Of a stretch of 64,000 nt of DNA, positions 53,675-64,000 are shown in pieces. Under the pieces are notes generated by a model. It ran no database searches. It worked only from the letters and a program-made list of their open reading frames with translations, and had not been told where the DNA came from. Within the stretch, counting starts at the first letter, position 1; every line of letters starts with the position of its first letter. Both the position numbers and the translations under genes were made by a program. Origin of the DNA: Paenibacillus sp. OK003 (GTDB taxonomy: Bacteria; Bacillota; Bacilli; Paenibacillales; Paenibacillaceae); contig NZ_FOBD01000005.1 in the NCBI RefSeq assembly GCF_900109515.1, positions 248,001 to 312,000 of the forward strand, read 5' to 3'.

Positions 53675-54357
53675 TGGATCAGGCTGGAAGACAGTCCGGA
53701 CTGTGCATCAATGAAATATATGCACAGTCTAGCAATTTTTACTGATGCGACGAGCGTGTCGTAATGCTCTCGGTAATACAGGGTTGCCAGAAGCCAAACG
53801 GCGGCCTCGAAACAGTCTCGGTTGGCCGGAGGAAGGTGCAAGGGATAACGAGGTGGGAGCAGCCAAGCGATATGGCGAAGAGCTGCGCTCCGGAAGAGTT
53901 TCCGTCTCCATCTTTTTGGATGAAACACCGGTTTGACGCAACCATTCATCAAGTCGTTCACGGTTGATTCCTAGTTGTCCGCTCAGATTACAGATATCGA
54001 GGTTTTTTCTCACACAAATCCGCCTTTCCTGGAATATCGGGCTGTATAGGTTCTGAAAGGGAAGCATGAAGTTCGAAAATAGGTGATGCTCATTGACTTC
54101 AGCGTTCTGAATCACATCCAATGCCCACTTGATTGGTGTGCTCGATTAGCGGAATGGCGATTATGTTAAACAGCGGAATGAAAGCTGTATGTACCCTGTG
54201 TTAAACGTTTACATATAGCTGTTTTATATATTTTACTATAATTTGGCTTTTATCTAGATTTTATCACTTCACATGTAACTGTGCGTCTCAATATAGTCTC
54301 AACTTGTGAGAAAATAAGGTATATGGAAAGTACCAGTATCTAGTACGGAGGACACAG
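53675..54357. other. Intergenic stretch, 683 bases
   Basis: No gene with a ribosome site is seen. Minus-strand frames at 53635-53961 and 53729-54121 carry protein-like patches (LSGQLGINRERLDEWLRQTG; FEAAVWLLATLYYREHYDTL), which could be a decayed gene shifted in frame near 53930. The right part (54180-54300) is AT-rich. The next gene's ribosome site is ACGGAGG at 54344. Confidence 0.35.
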
Positions 54358-56424
54358 ATGGAGAACAGTAGTGAGGTTCAATACGATAGCCACTATGGTC
54401 ATGGAAAACGTTTTGTGGGTCGAGCCAAGGAACTGATGATGTTGGACCGATGGCTTGGCAATCCGGAAGCACCTTTAACCATTTTTTCAGTTACGGGCAT
54501 GGGAGGCATCGGTAAATCTTCCTTGATGTCCGAGATGTTGTCCGTTGCTCGAAACCAGGGAGCGACCGCCATATGGATGGATGGCAGATCCTGCGGCTCG
54601 ACACCGTCAGTTTTTTTGGAGTATCTCTCCTCTACATTGGGACTGGAGACAATGGGGAGTGGTAACCCGCGGCCATTGAGCCTGCTTAGTGAGACTTCAG
54701 TACAGAGACGGCTGGTCCTTGCTGTGGATAATTATGAAGAGCTGGCTCTTCTGGAGAGCTGGTTTATGGAAGTCTTCCTATCCAAGCTCCCGTTATATGG
54801 AGTCCTTATCATTCTAGCCTCAAGACCGGAGCCTGCTTCAGCGTGGCGGACACATCCAAGGTTGCGGCAGCGCCTCGTGCAGATGCCTCTTCAACATTTT
54901 ACGGATGAAGAAGTGTCCAAATATATTGCGTTAGCAGGGTCGTTGAACAAGAGCATGGCGGGGACAATTGCGCGTATGACGGATGGACATCCGCTGGGGC
55001 TGGCGCTTGCTGTGGAGGCTGCGGATCAGCGCAGGAATATTCCTCTTTCCGAGTGGACCGAATTGTCACAAATGATCAGCGCCAGGCTGCTGCTTGAATT
55101 GACGCTTCCCCGCCTGCATCCAATGGTAGAGGTATTAACGCTGCTGGAAACAGCGAATCAGGAATTGTTGGCATCTGTGCTGCAAACAGAGGTGACGCTA
55201 GAGGAGTATAACGTCCTGAGGCGTATGTCGTTCATTCGTTCCGGTCCTAATGGTCTGGCGCTGCATGATATGGCCAGATTACATCTGCTTCGGGATTTTC
55301 GCCAACGCGAACCACAGCGTCTGCAAGCCATGCGTGTGCGAATAGCGGGTCTGTTAAAGCCGCTCCATGAACAAGCGGGTCCGCATGAGAGACGCCAGAT
55401 TACGAGAAAAATGCTCCTTTTGTGTCAGGAATCCATGCTCCAGCACCGGAAGTACGCTGATGTGTCGGCTGATTCACTGTTCTCTCCGATGGAAGTGATG
55501 CGGGCGGAAGATTTGCCGGCGTTGCACAAATTGCTCCAACAGTGGTGTGAATATAGTGTAGAGCCCTGGCAGGCTCCGTCTTATCCTGCTTTCTTAGACG
55601 AATTGGCACAGCGTTATCCTGAGGGAATTGTACTGATGCGTGACAAGGAGGGCGATCCGATCGGGATGTTCATTACGGTCCTCGTGCACCGCGAGAGCAG
55701 CGGGATGCTGTCCAACTATTTTCCCGCCGAAATGCAGGAATGTTTCACGCCGGAAGAGCTGGATTGTGATCCGGACCAGACGGATACTCACTTTGCGGTA
55801 CTCGCTGCAGCAAGGGATGATGTGCCAGGTTACAAACGTGAAGAACTTGTGGGTTATATGTCGCTGGATCGTTTGTCACTACTGGGAGAAGGGGCCAGGG
55901 TCATATTGGTCGCAACCAACCCGAATCTGAAGCTTTTTTTGCAGAGCATTGGTTTTCGGAGTAAAAGAGCAAGTACTCGTTTATGTGACCTGTATGCAGA
56001 TCAAGCAGTTGTGTTGGATCTGGATTTGCGCAGTGGACAATTCGGGGATTGGGTCATGTCCCTATTGGTTCCGGATACAAAGGGCAGTGGGATACAGCAG
56101 GAGGTATCTGGCGTGAGTCAAGTCCCCTGGTCCGAACAGGATGTACGCAAAATGCTGACTCATCTGCACTCTCCCGGAGAATTGCATGAGTACGCTGCGC
56201 GAGTGAGCGGAATGGCGGATGGAATCCATCTACAGACGCGTATTCTCGATTTGCTGGAGGGTCGGGTTCATGGTATCTCCCGGCAGGATCAACTACTGTT
56301 ATACGCGGCCTATTGGACACATGCTGGCAATCCAACTGCCGCAGCACAGACATGCTCAATGAGCCGGGCCACATTCTATCGGCATCTGCGAGCCGCTTTG
56401 GTCCGACTGGCAAGAGTGCTATAG
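54358..56424 (+). CDS. STAND NTPase with GNAT-like middle and C-terminal HTH
   Basis: A 688-residue protein. Residues 20-330 form a STAND-type NTPase: FVGRAKELMMLDRWL, Walker A SVTGMGGIGKSSL, Walker B RRLVLAVDNYEEL, sensor SRPEPASAW. About 380-560 resembles an acetyltransferase-like fold (GDPIGMFITVLVH, VILVATNPNLKLFLQSIGF). The end carries a helix-turn-helix-like LYAAYWTHAGNPTAAAQTCSMSRATFYRHLRAAL (quoted in part: AAQTCSMSRATFYRHLRAAL). The build suggests a signal-triggered regulator. ATG 54358 follows ACGGAGG. No close neighbours on the same strand. I know no named protein of this exact layout. Confidence 0.75.
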   Translation: MENSSEVQYDSHYGHGKRFVGRAKELMMLDRWLGNPEAPLTIFSVTGMGGIGKSSLMSEMLSVARNQGATAIWMDGRSCGSTPSVFLEYLSSTLGLETMGSGNPRPLSLLSETSVQRRLVLAVDNYEELALLESWFMEVFLSKLPLYGVLIILASRPEPASAWRTHPRLRQRLVQMPLQHFTDEEVSKYIALAGSLNKSMAGTIARMTDGHPLGLALAVEAADQRRNIPLSEWTELSQMISARLLLELTLPRLHPMVEVLTLLETANQELLASVLQTEVTLEEYNVLRRMSFIRSGPNGLALHDMARLHLLRDFRQREPQRLQAMRVRIAGLLKPLHEQAGPHERRQITRKMLLLCQESMLQHRKYADVSADSLFSPMEVMRAEDLPALHKLLQQWCEYSVEPWQAPSYPAFLDELAQRYPEGIVLMRDKEGDPIGMFITVLVHRESSGMLSNYFPAEMQECFTPEELDCDPDQTDTHFAVLAAARDDVPGYKREELVGYMSLDRLSLLGEGARVILVATNPNLKLFLQSIGFRSKRASTRLCDLYADQAVVLDLDLRSGQFGDWVMSLLVPDTKGSGIQQEVSGVSQVPWSEQDVRKMLTHLHSPGELHEYAARVSGMADGIHLQTRILDLLEGRVHGISRQDQLLLYAAYWTHAGNPTAAAQTCSMSRATFYRHLRAALVRLARVL

Positions 56425-56480
56425 GTAATAGAAAGAATAATATGAATTCATCGGAAATTAGCATCATTGGAATAAACCAA

Positions 56481-56529
56481 AAAACACACAGTAACCGGCC
56501 TATAGAGCTGGTCCTGCGTGTTTTTTTTG
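56481..56529. terminator. Terminator between convergent genes
   Basis: AAAACACACAG (56481-56491) pairs with CTGCGTGTTTT (56514-56524) with one mismatch, then a T-run. Confidence 0.8.
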
Positions 56530-56559
56530 ATGGAATCATTCTCAATCAGTGACTATTGG

Positions 56560-58254
56560 TCATAGACCGAGCCTTTTCATGCGGTTATAGAGCGTTGCTC
56601 TGGAGATGCCGAGCTGACGGGCGAGTGTCCTTTTGTTGCCTCCGGCAGCATTCAGGTATTGTAGCAGGAGTTCCGACTCATAGATGTCCAGCCGCTCCTG
56701 ATAGGATAGGGTGGAAGGATCCGTCGACTCCTCTTTTTCTCCTTCATGTATTGGAAGAGAAGGGTCTGTGCTCCCGGAGAAAGGAGACGAGCCCGATTCG
56801 AGGCCGGACTGTGGATGAAGCTGTACCGTCTCGTTCAAAATGGATTGTGCCTGATCCATGGATGGAATAAAGGTGTCAGGGAGATATTCAGGCTTGACCT
56901 CGCCATCCGTGGTGAGAATGGTGATCCGTTCAATCACATTTCTTAATTCCCGTACGTTACCTGGCCAGTCATACTGGAATAACAGCTTGAACACCTCGGG
57001 AGGAACCAGTTCAATATGACGATTATAGAGCAAGGAAAACTCTTGCAGGAAGGTTTGTGTCAACTCGTAAATATCTTCCTTGCGCTTACGCAGGGGAGGG
57101 ATGACGAGGTTAATGACATTCAGTCGGTAGTAGAGATCTTCCCGGAACTGATTGCGGGCAATCATGCCTAGCAGATTCTGATTGGTTGCGGCGATAATCC
57201 GGCAGCTTGCCTGTTTCATGCGTGTTCCACCGACAGGAAAGTAACTTTTCTCCTGCAATACACGCAATAGCTTCACCTGAAGCTCCAGCGGCATTTCACC
57301 TATTTCATCCAAAAAGAGCGTGCCGCCTTCGGCCAGTTCGATTTTTCCTTTTTTTCCTTTGGGATCAGCCCCTGAAAATGCGCCCTTCTCGTAGCCAAAT
57401 AACTCACTTTCAAATAATGAACCCGGAATAGCTCCGCAGTTAATGGCGATAAATGGCGCTGTCTGCGGTTCACGCAGGTCGTGAATGGCTTTGGCGAATA
57501 GCTCCTTGCCCGTTCCGCTTTCTCCAAGAATGAGCACCGTAGCTGAGGTGGTACTGATCTTGCGAATAGTCTCCAGACACTGGTTGATTACCGGGCTGCT
57601 GCCTTTGATTCTGGCAAATGGATCGGAATCCGGGCGCAGACGGGCAACGGCTTTCTCCAGGTGCTGGACTTTGGAAGTCATATGTAATAACTCTTGATGC
57701 AGACGAATTTCGGTTGTTATATCCACTTCGGCAGCAACCGCGCCTACAATACGTCCATCGAGTTGCACCGGACGCGCATTGATCAGGGCGAACAGGTCGG
57801 GTCTTGGTTGGTGCTGCTTTCGATACACAGTTTCCCCTGTATATAACGTTTTGAGCGATTGAAGGCGATCCGGGGGAAAGAAATCCGCTGCCGGTTTCCC
57901 AATGATATCTTTTTTGTTGATGGAAAAAACATGCTCTGCACCCGATGTCCAGTAGGTCACCTTTGCTTCTTCATTAATCAATGTCAGGGCTGAGCCTGCT
58001 GTCTCCAGTGTTGTCTCAAAATAAGCCTCCATAAGCCGATGAGCATGCATCATTTCTTGCAGAACATCGGATACAGCGATATAGCCCAATAGTGGTCCAT
58101 CGTCCTGAACTAACAGATAAGGACTGGTATTGAACAGGGGGAAGGCGTCTGCCAGCCCTGTGGTTGAAGAGATGACGGGCATGGAGAGGCCCGAATCCGG
58201 GATATTCATATCTGTACGTAATAAGGACATCAAATCTGGAAGTAAATGTTTCAA
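56560..58254 (-). CDS. Sigma-54-dependent PAS regulator
   Basis: A 564-residue activator. The first 75 residues have a CBS-like half (SPYLLVQDDGPLLGYIAVSDV). A PAS domain follows (ALTLINEEAKVTYWTSGAEHVF). The AAA+ domain has Walker A GESGTGKELF, the sigma-54 contact loop GAFSGA in place of GAFTGA, Walker B GGTLFLDEIGEM and the arginine-finger region FREDLYYRLNVINLVIPPLR. The C-terminal HTH is NKRTLARQLGISRATLYNRMKRLGL (quoted in part: LARQLGISRATLYNRMKRL). The start is TTG at 58254 with GAGGTG upstream. Earlier in-frame starts give a membrane-like extension with no ribosome site. Confidence 0.88.
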   Translation of the reverse strand: MKHLLPDLMSLLRTDMNIPDSGLSMPVISSTTGLADAFPLFNTSPYLLVQDDGPLLGYIAVSDVLQEMMHAHRLMEAYFETTLETAGSALTLINEEAKVTYWTSGAEHVFSINKKDIIGKPAADFFPPDRLQSLKTLYTGETVYRKQHQPRPDLFALINARPVQLDGRIVGAVAAEVDITTEIRLHQELLHMTSKVQHLEKAVARLRPDSDPFARIKGSSPVINQCLETIRKISTTSATVLILGESGTGKELFAKAIHDLREPQTAPFIAINCGAIPGSLFESELFGYEKGAFSGADPKGKKGKIELAEGGTLFLDEIGEMPLELQVKLLRVLQEKSYFPVGGTRMKQASCRIIAATNQNLLGMIARNQFREDLYYRLNVINLVIPPLRKRKEDIYELTQTFLQEFSLLYNRHIELVPPEVFKLLFQYDWPGNVRELRNVIERITILTTDGEVKPEYLPDTFIPSMDQAQSILNETVQLHPQSGLESGSSPFSGSTDPSLPIHEGEKEESTDPSTLSYQERLDIYESELLLQYLNAAGGNKRTLARQLGISRATLYNRMKRLGL

Positions 58255-60370
<2,116 letters not shown>

Positions 60371-60428
60371 CTCAAGCTGTGAGCTCTGAAGCAGAATGGG
60401 GAATAGGCTGCCTGAAGGAGGGGATTGT

Positions 60429-60785
60429 ATGACTGTTCTTTCAACCGGACCCATTGACAATAGTCCAGTTCTTGGTGTGAATCCTTCGAGTTTTGTAACG
60501 GTGAGGATTGTGAACAGGGATTTGGTCAATAGTTCAGCTCTTCAGATTTACGGTTACATCTTGAACGGTGAGAGAACGATGTATGTCAGTGAGTTGATCG
60601 AAGTGTTTCCTAACCAGGTACTCACAAGGAATTATAGTACAAATTTCGTTGCTTACGAGTTCGTATTCACCATCACAGGTGCGGCTGTGAATGAGACTGA
60701 GGTTTCCGTGTGGGGAAAGACATCATCGGGTGAGCTGGTAGACGCGCACCGATTAGTATCTGCCGAACAATTAGGCTCTGGATGA
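60429..60785 (+). CDS. Stand-alone N-domain paralogue of the collagen-like proteins
   Basis: A 118-residue protein aligning with the N-domains of both flanking collagen-like proteins (LSTGPIDNSPV, YGYILNGERTMYVSELIEVFPNQV, VSVWGKTSSGELVDAHRLV), but with no repeats or C-terminal head. ATG 60429 follows AAGGAGGGG. It lies 58 bases after the first collagen gene. It may cap, anchor or assemble the filaments. Confidence 0.8.
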   Translation: MTVLSTGPIDNSPVLGVNPSSFVTVRIVNRDLVNSSALQIYGYILNGERTMYVSELIEVFPNQVLTRNYSTNFVAYEFVFTITGAAVNETEVSVWGKTSSGELVDAHRLVSAEQLGSG

Positions 60786-60839
60786 AATAGATAGGCAACA
60801 TGAGGGGAATTAAGTCATGATACAAAGGAGGGTGATTGA

Positions 60840-63395
<2,556 letters not shown>

Positions 63396-63533
63396 TGAGA
63401 GTGCACCAGTGAATAGTATTTGGGTGTGTCTAAAAAAATAGACATTTTAAATTGGGGATGCTCATTTTTTAGACATTAAGAGATAAGCCGGAGCGAAGAA
63501 GAGTTGGGATGCTCTGGAATGCTGTGTATACAG

Positions 63534-63580
63534 AAAAACCATGTGCCCTGCAAGAAAGTGGCAGCATGGTTTTTGTTTTT
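63534..63580. terminator. Terminator between convergent genes
   Basis: AAAAACCATG (63534-63543) pairs with CATGGTTTTT (63565-63574) with an inner TGCC/GGCA stem, followed by GTTTTT. Confidence 0.85.
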
Positions 63581-63617
63581 ATCATTGCATTTTATATAAG
63601 GGAGTCCAGTCGAGAAA

Positions 63618-64000
63618 TTATCTGAACATGTTTTTGACCACCATCCAGAGATTTGCTGGTTTCTCGGCCAGACGGCGGGTGTAATACGGGTACCACATCG
63701 TTCCATAGGGCACATAACAACGAATACGGTAGCCTTCTCTGGCCAGGCGTTCCTGTTCGCCCATACGCAAGCCGTACAACATTTGAAATTCAAACGCATC
63801 CGGGGAAATTCCCCGATCCTTCGCGTATTGCTTGGTCCAGGTAATGATATGGTCATCATGTGAAGCAACCGCTGTGTATACGCCTTGATCGAGATGGTTA
63901 CGAATCATCGTTTTGAATTGATCAATGACTTCTGAAGTGTTCTGATAAGCTACAGATGCAGGTTCCTTGTAAGCACCTTTGACAAGACGCAGCCGGATTC
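63618..64000 (-). CDS. Proline dehydrogenase, C-terminal part
   Basis: The gene runs in from the right edge, so only its last 127 codons are visible. The frame read from the edge gives RLRLVKGAYKEPASVAYQ, then VASHDDHIITW, DAFEFQMLYGLRMGEQERL and YVPYGTMWYPYYTRRLAEKP, all typical of the FAD-binding barrel end of PutA/FadM proline dehydrogenase, which oxidises proline to pyrroline-5-carboxylate. The stop is TAA at 63618-63620. The sigma-54 activator at 56560 is of the general type that controls amino-acid catabolism, but distance makes a link speculative. Confidence 0.9.
   Translation of the reverse strand, partial: IRLRLVKGAYKEPASVAYQNTSEVIDQFKTMIRNHLDQGVYTAVASHDDHIITWTKQYAKDRGISPDAFEFQMLYGLRMGEQERLAREGYRIRCYVPYGTMWYPYYTRRLAEKPANLWMVVKNMFR

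Overview
The window looks like a chromosomal segment of a spore-forming Firmicute, most probably Paenibacillus. The grounds are strong AGGAGG-type ribosome sites, several TTG and GTG starts, an intermediate GC content judged by eye, the mix of gene families (YtrA-type GntR/ABC operons, Btr-like AraC, GH125, PucR next to ald), and collagen-like Gly-X-Thr proteins of the kind found on spore surfaces. There is no rRNA, CRISPR array, transposase or prophage. The genus is inference from style, not a database result.

Layout. 1-1.8 kb: two decayed genes (a frameshifted NADAR-family gene and an aldo/keto reductase with a frameshift and an internal deletion) and a HEAT-like protein gene. 2.3-8.8 kb (minus): an iron block, fetA-fetB (export type), a Btr-like AraC regulator fused to a siderophore-binding domain, two FecCD permeases behind a Fur box, and the binding lipoprotein. 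9-12.8 kb: an oxidoreductase, pyrrolidone-carboxylate peptidase, and mqnB-mqnD of the futalosine route to menaquinone. 13.2-16.5 kb: a GntR/ABC operon behind a palindromic operator. 16.9-24.1 kb: a secreted coiled-coil protein, then nikR with a His-rich tail and a complete nickel-type nikABCDE set. 24.3-32.6 kb: PatB/MalY aminotransferase, a secreted stalk protein, an S9 peptidase, an STM3941-like membrane protein, an aldo/keto reductase and a second GntR/ABC operon.

32.7-37.7 kb is the most interesting region. Two WYL-domain regulators diverge from a noncoding RNA locus, a TROVE/vWA Ro60 (Rsr) gene and an RlaP-type nucleotidyltransferase gene. The noncoding stretch 35171-35308 folds as a bacterial Y RNA whose effector part is a circularly permuted tRNA(Asn)-like element. 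It has an anticodon arm with loop CTGTTAA, a T arm, and an acceptor stem closed by a GTTCAT loop, followed by the D arm, and all of this is held on a two-part helix resembling the Ro60-binding helix. The Ro60 gene carries an in-frame TAG near codon 65. Together this reads as an RNA quality-control or repair module.

38-53.7 kb: an AEC transporter, mug glycosylase, an ECF sigma/anti-sigma pair, a sugar locus (LacI regulator, GH125 mannosidase, Gfo/Idh oxidoreductase, TIM-barrel isomerase, AraC regulator), a kinase-like protein, a Cas4/AddB-like Fe-S nuclease-fold protein, and ald with its divergent PucR regulator. 54.3-64 kb: a STAND NTPase of unusual architecture, a sigma-54 activator, a cluster of three related surface proteins (collagen-like with a BclA-like end, a stand-alone N-domain, and collagen-like fused to a seven-blade YVTN propeller), and the 3' part of a proline dehydrogenase gene running off the edge.
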